A DNA stretch of 64,000 bases, taken from Doris montereyensis (taxonomy: Eukaryota; Mollusca; Gastropoda; Nudibranchia; Dorididae). Below the pieces are notes generated by a model that made no database searches, was not told the origin of the DNA, and saw only the letters and a program-made list of their open reading frames with translations. Position 1 is the stretch's first letter. Each line of letters opens with the position of its first letter. Below are positions 36,101-47,837 of this stretch, piece by piece. The position numbers and the translations under genes are program-made. The stretch spans positions 52,501 through 116,500 of the forward strand of contig JAXRKP010001026.1 in the NCBI GenBank assembly GCA_037039925.1. Reading direction: 5' to 3'.

Positions 36101-38560
36101 GTAGCTTTGAACTTGTTCAAAACTCTCCTACCAAATTTAAGATTTTGTGTTTTAGCTTCCCTAGTTATTAGCATTGTTTTGGTTTTCTTTGTGTTTAATC
36201 TCATTCCTCTTTTATTTAATTCATTATTCGTCATGTTGATATTCGACTGAAGGTCCCTTTCTGATTTTTTCAAACAGAACTAAATCATCAGCAAACGAAA
36301 GCATTGCTGCATTTACTGGTTTGAGTTCCACATACCTACATTCATTTTCTTCAATTTTGAGAATGCCTTTGCGATTGAATCAAACTAAATAGGACTTAGG
36401 ATACAACCCTGTCTTACTCCTATATCTACATCAAATTCTTCAGATACATTACCAGCTACGCTCACTGCACATGTTGGTTTATTGTAAAAACTTTTAATGA
36501 CTTCAATTAAACTTTACTATACATGTGTTCTTTTAAGGAATGCCATAGTTCGTCCGTCCTCAGAGTCACAGTGTCAAATGCCTTTTCTAAGTCAATAAAA
36601 CACAGGTACAAGTCAATGTTTCTCTCAAGAAATTTTTCTTTTATTTGTCTAATTGTAAATATGTGGTCTTGAACACTTCTTCCTGGTCTAAATCCACTCT
36701 GGTGTTCTTCAATCTGATCCTCTACTCTTTTCCTTAGTCTCATTTCCAGAATCCTGGCACACACTTTTCCTGATACGCTAAGTAGTGATATCCCTCTATA
36801 GTTTGAGCATTCCATAGTTGATCTTTTTTGTGTATTGGCACTACGTTTCCTTCTTCCAGTTGTCTGGCACCTGTTTTGACTTCCATGCCTGTTGACATAT
36901 TGCATTTAGTAGTTTGTCTGCCTCTCTCCCTTGGTTTTTAATCATTTCTAGATAAGCTTGATCTGCTCCTGGGGCCTTTCCTAATTTCACTTTTCTTATA
37001 GCTGTTTGGGTTTCTTCTATTGATATATCTACATCTTCAGCTGTCTCCTCTGGATTACTTGTTACTCTTACTAATTGATCTTTACTCCTTTTTTCATATG
37101 TTCTGGAGGGATTATGTAATTGTTGAAAATACTTTGTCCATGTTTCCATGATTTCGCTGTCTTCTTTCATTATTTCTCCTTTGGCATTCTTAATTTGTCG
37201 TATGGGGCATGCTTTGGTCTTTCTCATGCTCTTCATTGCCCTACAGAACAGCTTTTGATTTCCTTGATGGCTTTCTTGAAGTCTTTGTCCAAACTCTTCC
37301 CACTGTTCCTGTTTTGCTTTCCTAACTTCCTCTTTCGCGATAGTTCTTTACTTTCCTCTGGCCTCTTTGTTTGCAAGTATTTCTTCCAGGCATTTTCTTC
37401 TTTTTTATCTTAGTCTTGACATTCTCATTCCACCATGCTGTTCTTTTCCTATCTCCTTTAATTTGTTTCCTACCACAGACCTCTTCAGTACAACTGAGGA
37501 GTGTTCCTTTATACATTTGCCACTTTTCTTCTATTGTGCTATCCTTCAGATCCAACTGCTTTTCACTGATAAATCTTTTATCCTGGATTGGTATATCTGT
37601 TTTACTATCGGTTTATTTAGTTCCTCTATTTTGAGTTTAGTAGCTTTCTTCTCTTTCCTTTTCTGTTTGTTTTCTTCAGTTAGTAATCTCATTTTGGCAA
37701 TCACTAGGTGATGATCACTAAATATTTCTTCTCCTCTGTTTACTGTTGCATTCTCCATTGTACTGTAAAAAGGGAGCTGCTAACTATTATGTAGTCAATG
37801 ATTGACTTTTCACACCTGTCTTCATTTACTATTGTATATTTGTGGATATCTTTATGAGGAAAAAAGGTGTTGGCTATTTTCATGTTATTCTTTAGGCAAA
37901 AAATCTATTAGTCTTTCTCCTTTTGGAGAAGTTGTTGTCTCTCTTCTTCTTATTACTCCTCCTGACGTTTCTACATTGTTGCCTACTCTAGTTCAAAATA
38001 TCCTAAAACCATTAGTTCCTGTTTGGGTTTGAGATTCTCTGCAACTATTTGTAAATTGTTTTCGAAAATGTATCTTTCTTCTTTGGTGGCAGCTTCGTTT
38101 GGTCCATAAGCAACAAATAATTTAATTTCTCTTCCTTTTGGCTTAATATTTACCTCTAATAGCCGTGGGCTTATAAATTTCCAATTTTCTAGTAGCTTTT
38201 CTTGCCTTTTATGCATTAGGAGGCCTACTCCTGCTCTAGCTCTATCTTTGACATCTACTCCTGAGAAGATTAAAGTATGATTTGGTCCTACATTTTCTAT
38301 TCCTTGTCCTTTGTTCTTTGTTTCTGTAATGGCTAAAAAGTCTACTTTGAATTTGTCCATTTCTTCAGCTAATTCTAATTCTTTTCCATTTAATGCCCTA
38401 ATATTCCATTTTCCAAAAATCGCAGTCTGTATTCTTTTCCAGGGTCGTGTTCGAACGTTCAATCCGGGTATATCATATTTCTGTCTTTCAATCAGTTTGT
38501 TTTGGATAAGCATTAGCCCACTGTATCCTAGGTAGATGGTGAAGCTGCCAGCTTGAGGCC
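36101..38560 (-). mobile_element. LINE (RTE-like): endonuclease and reverse transcriptase, minus strand
   Basis: On the minus strand the order is N-terminal endonuclease, linker, then reverse transcriptase. At 38440-38000 the frame reads GKWNIRALNGKELELAEEM, then DFLAITETKNKG and GVGLLMHKRQ, the start of an AP-type endonuclease with its catalytic E in TETK. At 36980-36870 KAPGADQAYLEMIKN and further NWKKE match the region before the RT fingers. At 36830-36510 YRGISLLSVSGKV, GFRPGRSVQDHIF and CFIDLEKAFD are RT blocks 2 to 4. The RT active site YxDD is not clearly preserved. Several frameshifts break it. It lies in the intron between exons 9 and 10 and joins an oppositely oriented 3' part at 38822. 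Confidence 0.85.
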
Positions 38561-38599
38561 CCCTACCAGGCCTTGTTATTTTCTGTGAAGGTTCCCATA

Positions 38600-38770
38600 G
38601 CATTTGGTTGCCCAAAACCAGCCTGCAGGGCAGCAGGTTGTTATTGTCTGTCGGGGTTAACTCCCTCAGCCCTTGGTCACCCAAGACTGACCTGCAAGGG
38701 AGCAGGTTGTTTTCTGTCAGAGTTAACGGCCTTAGCCTTTGGTCAACTAAGACCCGCCTGCAAGACAGCA
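38600..38770. repeat. Short tandem block, about 66-bp unit, LINE 5' region
   Basis: Two full units and a partial third share cctgcaggg or cctgcaagg, agcaggttgtt, gtctgtc or tctgtcag, gagttaac and ccttgg. It lies just upstream (minus strand) of the endonuclease start and is likely the 5' untranslated or promoter part of the LINE. Confidence 0.7.
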
Positions 38771-38821
38771 GGAGACTCGTATATCCCCGTATATGTCCTT
38801 ACCTGTCCACTACCTGGATGA

Positions 38822-39400
38822 TTAAGTTCTGTTTGGAAAATTGGAAAGTGACTTTCAGTATAATATCAACATACTGAATAATGAACTAAATAAAAGAGTA
38901 ACTAGGGAAGCTAAAACACAAAATCTTAAATTGGACAGGGAATATTTAGAACAAGTTCAAAGCTACAATTACCTAGGGGTAATGATTAACTCAGAAGGAA
39001 AACTAAATGAAGAAATCAGCAGGAACATCCAAAAGGCAATGACAATCTATAACTATCTAGGAAAGGCATTTATAGGTAAACAAAAATGGTCAACAAAAAC
39101 CAAAATGGCAGTATACAACACAGTTTGTTGTTCTACTCTCCTCAATGGCAGTGAAACCTTAGACAGTAGGGAATATAGTAGAGTACAAGCAGCTGAAATG
39201 AAATATCTTCTAAGAAGAGTAGTAAGGAAAACTAAAAGAAACAAAATAAAGAAACACAACAAAAGGAGATCAAACTGAAGTAGATGGTATAAAAAGTAAG
39301 ATAGAAAGAAATCAACTCAGATGGTTTGGGCATTTAACAGAATGAATGACAATAGAATAGCTAAATCAGTATTAAATTTGAAATTTTCTGGATTAGACCC
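38822..39400 (+). mobile_element. Same LINE family, RT C-terminal part, plus strand
   Basis: On the plus strand the frame reads ILNNELNKRVTREAKTQNLK, then YNYLGVMINSEGKLNEEISR, then YNTVCCSTLLNGSETL. These are the RT thumb and connection words of the LINE at 36101-38560. NQLRWFGHLTRM-like sequence follows at 39310-39345. The same NNELNKR and KTQNLK words also occur in the minus-strand part at 36120-36220, so the two arms overlap by roughly 100 bp of element sequence. Confidence 0.8.
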
Positions 39401-39682
39401 ATTCTTATTGTACTTACTTTTTTATTTATAATTCTAATTTACAGTTTGGAGTTACGTTTCTTTTAGTATTCAGTACTCTCAAATGGAAATAAACAATTTT
39501 CTTTCTCAATGTTTTTTATCGTTAGCAAACAAGGCATGTGGCATTTGACACCTTATCTTTTTGAACCAGTCAATAAAGCCAGAATTCAACAAATATTTTG
39601 TCATGTATGTACGGCCCCTCTATTAACCTCTGAGTGTAAGCTCTTTGTTTGATCTTTTTTTTTTTCACGCACTTGTTCTCAG

Positions 39683-39818
39683 AGAAACAAAGAAGAATTC
39701 TACGCAAAAGAAAGCGTGCAGCGTGTGCCTTGTTTGGTCCCAACAAGAAAAGATGAAAACGAGGCAGATTGGGCTTTTTAGACCGTTCAGACTTAGGCCA
39801 CAAAAAATGATAGAGCAG
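39683..39818 (+). CDS. TSP1 receptor gene exon 10: cytoplasmic segment (three homopolymer breaks)
   Basis: After a cttgttctcag acceptor (phase 1), KQRRILRKRKRAACALFGPN is read without a break. The frame then fails at AAAA 39748-39751, TTTTT 39775-39779 and AAAAAA 39802-39807. Removing one A, adding one T and removing one A gives ENEADWAFLDRSDLGHKN, ending RA-G at the donor in phase 1, matching exon 11. The corrected length is a multiple of three, as required. The exon is strongly basic first and acidic afterwards. I rate it below its neighbours because it needs three corrections in 136 bp. Confidence 0.55.
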
Positions 39819-40019
39819 GTACTCCAAACTGGTTCTTATTTAGATTCTTGACATATGATCTGTTTAAGAAATATATTGTTTTCCTGAGATGTTAGAAAAA
39901 TGGCAAACAACAACACAAAAAACAACCTGAAATTTTTTTTCCTATCATTTGTCAAGACAAAGTGAGAGTCCTGTCAAACTTATTTCATTTCTTTCTGTCT
40001 TTTTTTCTTTTCTTTTTTC

Positions 40020-40310
40020 TTTCTTTCTTTCTTTATCAGTTCCCTTTCTACCTTCCAGTGTATGGGTTTAGATGCACGAAATGATCTTTTCCAGGCTGCC
40101 CTGTCCTGGCATTTGCTGTTTCTTTCTATAAAAGTTAGATTTCTTTGCTTTAATGCCCTTTTATATCTTCTTCTCACTTCCTCAGAGGTCTGCCTTTTGC
40201 TTTTTTACCTTGAGTTTTAGCATGGTATACTGATTTAGCTATTCTGTTATCATCTATTCTGTTAACATGCCTAAACCATCTGAGTTGAGAAGACTTTTTC
40301 TCCCAAAGAA
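40020..40310 (-). mobile_element. LINE C-terminal fragment
   Basis: The minus strand reads LTFIERNSKCQDRAAWKRSF, the final DR-x-x-W region of the LINE, and nearby gtcttctcaactcagatggt matches NSDGLGM-like sequence seen in forward orientation at 39310. It is the missing 3' end of the same or a related LINE in minus orientation. Confidence 0.6.
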
Positions 40311-40634
40311 GCAGGTAGATTTTTTTCGAAGATATTTATCATAATCAAATGTGTCACACATAATCTGTGAGAACGGTTATTCATTTCTTCATACACGTTA
40401 ATGGGAATAAATTGTGAGCTTGGTGTTATTTTATTGTTTCTCCTGTTTCCTTCTTTTTACTATTTTTTTAATTATATATTTTTACCTGGTGTAAGACAGA
40501 TTACACATGTTCATATTAATTATATAAATATATTTCAATAGCTTGCCTTGATTTGTGGTATTGGAAATGCATTTCAAGCTATGTTCATGCATTTTACAAA
40601 AAAAGTCAAACATTGATGAGCTCATTTCTAAAAA

Positions 40635-41055
40635 TATGTAAATATAAAGGATACGATATCACTGAATTCATTTCTCAGATATGAAAATTTTAAAGGACAA
40701 TAACACTGAATTCATTTCTCAGATAAGGAAATACAAGATAGACTGACTTAACACATTTCTCAAATATGGAAATACAAAAAGACAAGATAAAAGTGAACTC
40801 ATACCTCAAATATGAGAAAAAAAACAAGATAAAACTGAGCTCAAGATAGAACTGAGCTCCTACCTCAAATATGGAAATATAAAAGACAAGATAAAACTGA
40901 GCTCATACCTCAAATATGGAAATACAAAAGACAAGATAAAACTGAGCTCATACCTCAAATATGGAAATACAAAAGACAAGATAAAACTGAGCTCATACCT
41001 CAAATATGGAAATACAAAAGACAAGATAAACTGAGCTTATACCTCCAATATGGAA
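40635..41055. repeat. Minisatellite, about 45-bp unit, nine degenerate copies
   Basis: The unit reads gagctcatacctcaaatatg followed by gaaatacaaaagacaagataaaact. The last four copies are nearly identical and the first ones decayed. Confidence 0.85.
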
Positions 41056-41269
41056 ATTTTTGCAGTGAGTGTGAGACCCATTCATATTCTTCTTGCTTTT
41101 ATGTATTTTTGTTTCTAATCAAATGCAGTTTTTCAGTATTTAGTACTTTCAGAAATAAATTAATGATATTCTCGTTCCAAATTATAATGTTTGCAGACAA
41201 ATAGACAAATGTTACATTTGGCGTCCTAATCCTTTGTTCTAATTTGGAAGTTGATAAAGCTAGAATTTG

Positions 41270-41577
41270 TGCTGATGGCCCAGTGGTTAAGCTGCTAAAC
41301 TTAGGGAATTTGGTAGTCCAGTGACAAAGGTGTCGGCCTCTCAACTAGAAGGTCATCGATTCAGGTCCAGACGGTTGACAAATTTGGATTGACACCTAGT
41401 CTCATCGGAGACAGATAATAAAAAAGGAGGTTCCGTCTGTAGATCAGACAACTCATTTTGTGTTCATTAAAGATCCCTTGGCTGTTTACAGGGCAGTCCA
41501 GGCAAAATTAAGAATCCTACCAAAATCCCTGAGATCACCTTAGTTGGTTGTGGAAATAAATAAAAATCAAATCAAAT
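41270..41577 (+). mobile_element. SINE S2, plus orientation, with tRNA-like head
   Basis: Contains ggtgtcggcctctcaactag, gatcccttggctgtttacag and accttagttggttgtggaa, the reverse complement of the other S2 copies. A second tRNA-like head (GATGGCCCAGTGGTTAAGC) lies just before it. Confidence 0.8.
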
Positions 41578-41850
41578 TGAAAAGCATAAGTTAGGATGTT
41601 GAGGTCTTGGCCTAAAATCCCGGTAATGCGATGTCCGACATTGTTGTCTTTCCTTAGGAAAGACACTTACTGGGTATTTTCCCCAATCGACCCCAAATGC
41701 ATACTAGCATGGGCAGGGGAATAAATCATGTGGCAACAGACCAGAATCCTGTCCCAAAGCTGATATGTATTATATCCCTTATTCTGCTTCATGTTGTAGT
41801 AATCGGGTTGAACAGCAGTTCTATGAGTCATAACGGTCTTGAAGGAGCTG
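41578..41850 (+). mobile_element. SINE S1, diverged, plus orientation
   Basis: Contains ggaaagacacttactgggta, cagaatcctgtcc and taacggtcttgaaggagctg. It follows S2 directly. Confidence 0.65.
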
Positions 41851-42117
41851 TACCTTATTCATGTTTCATATCAAACAATAATTTTATGAAGTTTAATTGA
41901 AATTACAATATTTTTTATTTCCTTTTGTTTTTTCTGTCCATCCCAAATTTCTGTCCATCACTTTGTTGTCTTTTTGTTTTTTAAATTGTTTTTTTTTTAT
42001 ATTATGCTAGGTTTTTGTTCTTTGTTATTTTATTTTTTTTATTCAACTTGCTAAGCTTTACTTGTTTTATTTTGTTTTCTTATCAAAATATAGCAATGCA
42101 GAGATTAGTTTTCTCTT

Positions 42118-42546
42118 GCTACTGAGCAAAAGGAGAGATGACAGGAAGGCACCGCTGTTGAAGAAATTTGTAAACTTTGTGGCTGGACGTCGATGACCAT
42201 GTGGTTAGGCTTCCGGATTGGGGATCATAAGGTCCCAGGTTCGAACTCTGGCAAAGTCAGGCTCACTGTTGTGTTCCTTGGGAAAGACATTTGACACACA
42301 TTTTCCCCATTAGACCCATTTGCAAATGGGTACCAGCACTAGCTTGGGAATAAAAACCTGTGTCAGACTAGCATCCTGTTCAGGAGGTGATTTTCATCAC
42401 ATGTTCCATTTCAAGCTATAGAAACCAGGACAAGCGCCGGATCTATGGGCCACAAGGTCCTTGAAGGAACTTTACTATTATTTCTACTGTGCAAAACAGG
42501 AGATGACAGGAAGGCACCACTGTTGAAGAAATTTGTAAACTTTGTG
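42118..42546 (+). mobile_element. SINE S1 between 63-bp direct repeats
   Basis: A full S1 copy at 42182-42483 (head ATGTGGTTAGGCTTCCGG, B box GGTTCGAACTC) is flanked by two nearly identical blocks, 42118-42181 and 42484-42546. Both contain gagatgacaggaaggcacc and gttgaagaaatttgtaaact. This is far longer than a usual SINE target duplication. Confidence 0.85.
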
Positions 42547-42715
42547 CTTGTATTCCTGGGAACATGCCATGTTCAAACTTGTTTTGTTTTCTTTGTTGTT
42601 TTGAATTTTTTCATTTTATTTTTTTATTTTCTTCAGTCAAATAAATGTTTCCTTTGACACCTGCTTGATCTGTTCTTGCTTCAGTTTTTGTTTTGTTGTT
42701 TTATCTTGTTCCCAG

Positions 42716-43090
42716 AACCGCACTTTGAGGAGTCCGTTTCAACGCCAGCTAACGTGGAAGGGGACAGAACTGTCACAGCCCATAACATGGCTGCAAACCT
42801 TTACAAACTGCTCGGGGTTGAAGGCAGTCCAGAAGGCTTACTGCGGTATGCTTTGAGTGAAAACAAATTGCAGGCACCACCAGTGGAAGAGAGTAGAGGG
42901 AACGTGTCGTCACCACCACCAACGTCGACCTCATCGGCACCGCCAAAGATAAAGCCGGATTTTAAAAGAAAAAGGCCAAAAGGGCCAAATAAAAAACGAC
43001 TAGGTGGTAAAGGGAAAAAGAAGAGGTTAAAAGCCACACATCACAAGAAACCTCGTAAATCTGCCGCGGCAGGCAGAAACGCAACCCCAG
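42716..43090 (+). CDS. TSP1 receptor gene exon 11: cytoplasmic segment with Lys/Arg-rich end
   Basis: A cttgttcccag acceptor (phase 1) leads into PHFEESVSTPANVEGD, then NLYKLLGVEGSPEGLLRYAL, an amphipathic helical-looking block. A Pro/Ser linker follows, then DFKRKRPKGPNKKRLGGKGK and further KKRLK, HHKKPRKS, ending RNATP-G at a gtactt donor (phase 1). The length, 375 bp, is a multiple of three and there are no frame breaks. The basic end would work as a nuclear localisation signal or as a membrane/RNA-binding patch. The NLYKLLGVE block looks like a folded motif but I do not recognise it. Confidence 0.8.
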
Positions 43091-43099
43091 GTACTTTGT

Positions 43100-46000
43100 A
43101 TAGTCATTATTGTTGTTACAATGCTAAAGAAAAACATACAATATAACACTAATAGCCATTATTGTTGTTACAATGCTAAAGAAAACATACAATATAGCAC
43201 TAATAGCCATTATTGTTGTTACAATGCTAAATAAAACATACAATATAGCACTAATAGCCATTATTGTTGTTGCAATGCTAAAGACAACATACAATATAGC
43301 ACTAATAGCCATTATTGTTGTTACAATGCTAAATAAAAACATACAATATAACACTAATAGCCATTATTGTTGTTACAATATAAAGACGACTTACAGTATA
43401 GCACAAAACATTATTGTTGTTACAATACTAATGACCACTTACAGTAGAGCACCAATAGCCATTATTGTTGTTGCAATGCTAAAGAAAACATACAATATAG
43501 CACTAATAGCCATTATTGTTGTTGCAATGCTAAATAAAACATACAATATAGCACTAATAGCCATTATTGTTGTTACAATGCTAAATAAAACATACAATAT
43601 AGCACTAATAGCCATTATTGTTGTTGCAATGCTAAAGAAAACATAGAATACAGCACTAATAGCCATTATTGTTGTTACAGTGCTAAAGAAAACATACAAT
43701 ATAGCACAAATAGCCATTATTGTTGTTACAATACAATGCTAAAGAAAAGCCATTATTGTTGTTACAATAATAACACTAGAGATAGCCATTATTGTTGTTA
43801 CAATACTAATGCTAAAAGCCATTATTGTTGTTACAATACTAATGACCACATACAGTAGAGTACCAAAAGCCATTATTGTTAGTAATGACCACAAGTAGAG
43901 GCATACATTATTGCTGTAACTATAGACATACAGTAGAGCACAAATAGCCATTATTGTTGTTACAATGACCACATAAGTAGAGCACCAAAAACATATTGTT
44001 ACAATATAGCACTAATAGCCATTATTGTTGTTACAATACTATGAAGAAAAGAGTACCAAAAGCCATTATTGTTGTTACAATACTAATGACCACATATAGT
44101 AGATCACCAATAGCCATTATTGTTGTTACAAGACTAATGACCATATACAGTAGAGTACCAAAAGCCATTATTGTTGTAACAATATAATGACCACTAATAG
44201 AGCCATTATTATTGTTGTTACAATACTAATGACCACATACAGTAGAGCACCAATAACATACAATATAGAGCACTAATAGCCATTATTGTTGTTACAATAC
44301 TAATGACCACATATAATAGAGCACCAATAGCCATTATTGTTGTGACAATACTAAGGAACACATACAGTAGAGCACCAAACATACAATATAGAACACCAAT
44401 AGCCATTATTGTTGTTACAATACTAATGACCACATAAAGAGCACCAAAGCCATTATACAATACTAATGACCACATGTAGTAGAGCACCAATAGCCATTAT
44501 TGTTGTTACAATATTAATGACCACAAAGTAAAGCAAAAGCTATTATTGTTGTCGTTACAATACTAATGACCACATACAGTAGAGCACCAATAGCCATTAT
44601 TGTTGTTACAATGACCACATAAAGATCAACAAACATTATCATTGATATATTATAGCACATAAGTAGCCATTATTGTTGTTACAATACTAATGATGAAAAT
44701 ATACAGTAAAACACCAATAGCCATTATTGTTGTAACAATGCTTAAGACGACATACAGTAGAGCACCAATAGCCATTATTGTTGTAACAATACTAATGACC
44801 ACATATAGTAGATCACCAATAGCCATTATTGTTGTTACAATTAATGACCACGTACTAGAGTACCAAAAGCCATTATTGTTGTTACAATACTAATGATAGA
44901 TCACCAATAGCCATTATTGTTGTTACAAGACTAATGACCATATACAGTAGAGTACCAAAAGCCATTATTGTTGTAACAATAGTAATGACCACGTACAGTA
45001 GAGCACCAATAGCCATTATTGTTGTTACAATACTAATGACCACATACAGTAGAGCACCAATAGCCATTATTGTTGTTACAATACTAATGACCACATACAG
45101 TAGAGCACCAATAGCCATTATTGTTGTTACAATACTAATGACCACATATAATAGAGCACCAATAGCCATTATTGTTTGACAATACTAAGGAACACATACA
45201 GTAGAGCACCAATAGATTACATCACAATACTAATGACCACATACAGTAGAACACCAATAGCCATTATTGTTGTTACAATACTAATGACCACATACAGTAG
45301 AGCACCAATAGCCATTATTGTTGTTACAATACTAATGACCACATGCAGTAGAGCACCAATAGCCATTGTTGTTGTTACAATATTAATGACCACATACAGT
45401 AAAGCACCAATAGCTATTATTGTTTGTTACAATACTAATGACCACATACAGTAGAGCACCAATAGTCATTATTATTGTGGTTACAATACTAATGACCACA
45501 TACAACAGATCAACAATAGCCATTATCATTGATATATTACTAATGACCACATACAGTAGAACACCAAAAGCCATTATTGTTGTTACAATACTAATGATGA
45601 CAGTAAAACACCAATAGCCATTATTGTAGTAACAATGCTTAAGACGAATAGTAGAGCACCAATAGCCATTATTGTTGTACAATACTAATGACCACATACA
45701 GTAGAGCACCGAAAGTCATTATTGTTGATACAATACTAATGAGCACATATATTAGAGCACCAATAGCCATTATTGTTGTTACAATACTAATGACCACATA
45801 CAGTAGAGTACCAATAGCCATTATTGTTGTTACAATACTAATGACCACATACAGTAGAGTACCAATAGCCATTGTTATTGATACAATACTAATGATGACA
45901 TACAGTAAAGCACCAATAGCTATTACTGTTGATACAATACTAAGGAACACATACAGTTGAGCACCAATAGCCATTATTGTTGATACAATACTAATGACCA

Positions 46001-46620
46001 CATACAATAGAGCATCAATAGCCATTATTGTTGTTACAATACTAATGACTACAATCAGTATAGCATGAATAGCCATTATTGTTGTTACTAATTACCACAT
46101 TAGAACAAACATTATTGTTGTTACAATAATAATGACCACATACAATACAGCACCAATAGCCATTATTGTTGTTACAATACTAATATACAGTAGAGTACCA
46201 ATAGCCTTTATTTTGCTACAATACTAACGACCACATATTACCAATAGCCATTATTGTTGACAATACTAATAACCACATACAGTAGAGTATCAATAGCATT
46301 ATTGTTTTTACAATACTAATAACCACATACAGTAGAGCACCAATAGCCATTATTGTTGTTACAATACTAATGACCACATACAGTAGAGCACCAATAGCCA
46401 TTATTGTTGTTACAATACTAATAACCACATACAGTGTATCAATAGCCATTATTGCTTTTACAATACTAATAACCACATACAGTAGAGCACCAATAATTAT
46501 TGTTGTTACATATTTACAGTAGAGCACCAATAGCCATTATTGTTGTTACAATACTAATGACCACATACAGTGAGCATCAATAGCCATTATTTGAAACAAT
46601 ACTAATGATGACTATAGAGC
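43100..46620. repeat. Minisatellite, 51-bp unit, about 68 copies
   Basis: The unit is accaatagccattattgttg followed by ttacaatactaatgaccacatacagtagagc. The first 600 bp use a variant with tgctaaagaaaacatac and aatatagcact. It starts about 10 bp after the exon 11 donor. The unit is 17 codons long, so repetitive ORFs (SRAPIAIIVVTILMTTY on plus, MAIGALLYVVISIVTTI on minus) stay open, but they lack gene signals. Confidence 0.97.
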
Positions 46621-46627
46621 ACTAATA

Positions 46628-46882
46628 TTCAGACATATTTGTATAGCTATTACCAATATTCTGACATATTTGTATAGCTATTACCAATATTCTGACATAT
46701 TTGTATAGCTATTACCAATATTCTGACATATTTGTATAGCTATTACCAATATTCTGACATATTTGTATAGCTATTGCCAATATTCTGACATATTTGTATA
46801 GCTATTACCAACATTCTGACATATTTGTATAGCTATTGCCAATATTATGACATATTTGTATAGCTATTACCAACATTCTGAC
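46628..46882. repeat. Minisatellite, 31-bp unit, eight copies
   Basis: The unit is tattctgacatatttgtata followed by gctattaccaa. It directly follows the 51-bp array, with very little divergence between copies. Confidence 0.93.
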
Positions 46883-47837
46883 ATTCTCCATTTGTTTGAG
46901 CATGTTATTATTAGACATATCACATGACAGTAAATAAGTTGGCTCATTGAAGCAGTCATTATCTCTGTCTTATCAACATGAATGTTTAGTGGAATACCAG
47001 TGATATATTATTATTATGGAAGAGCTATCTCCATTGGAAAGTGAAATGGCTTTCATGTCCTAGGCTAGTGCTTTGAATATTTGAAATTGTTGAGAGTTAT
47101 AAGTACAGTACATGGATGGATTGGTAGATGGACATACAGATTGGTAGGACAGCAGGTAAATAGATAGATAAGGAGATACATACATACATACATACAAATA
47201 TACATTCATACATACATACATACATACGTTCGTTCATACATACATACATAAATGGGCGATTGGCATGCAAGTTTGGTCGCCCTGTTTCTTCTCTTTCATT
47301 GCTTCACACCACCGTGCTGTTTCCTTTTAAGTCACCCTGAGATCACCATATATGGTGGCCGGGGTAAATGACAGTGAAACACTATGAGTAGGCACCCAAA
47401 CCAGCACACTCAGAGACACGCACATATCTATATATTTAAAACATACGACATGAGACTAAAATGAATTTGTTATCTGGATAGAGATGTCATATGTATAATA
47501 TCGTATTATATCAGGCTCTGTGAATGTAGTTGTGTGCATGTTTGAGTGTGCATGTGGGTCTCTTTCATCATGTACGACTGTTGTCATCAACGCACTATAC
47601 CTGGGAGCTTTGTAGGTGCTGCTGGTAGGTCCTATTTCTTTTCTTTCCCTCATTTATTTATTTTTCATCTTGCTGTTGCCTCTTTCCTCACTCTGAGATC
47701 GCCGCATATGGTGGACAGGGTAAATGTCAATGAAACACTAATGAAAAACCCCACTGCTACACAAGCCAGTCAGGTTCTGTCTGTTCCTATGCCTACCCAA
47801 CTATGATTTTCGCTCTCTTTCTCTTTTCCTCACAGAG
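46883..47837. other. End of intron 11: CATA repeat and two copies of repeat P
   Basis: (CATA)n lies at 47177-47250. Repeat P copies lie at 47250-47370 (gtcaccctgagatcaccata) and 47605-47735 (gctgctggtaggtcctattt). The intron ends in a pyrimidine-rich tract ctctttctcttttcctcac. Confidence 0.6.

Noticed and set aside
43124..46530. Hydrophobic repeat ORFs (VVISIVTTIMAI on minus, APIAIIVVTIL on plus) that resemble membrane proteins
   Set aside because: They arise from a 51-bp intronic minisatellite whose unit is a multiple of three; both strands are open and copies contain many indels.
43100..46620. Regularly repeated sequence considered as a CRISPR array
   Set aside because: Units are directly adjacent without unique spacers, copies are degenerate, and the DNA is clearly eukaryotic.
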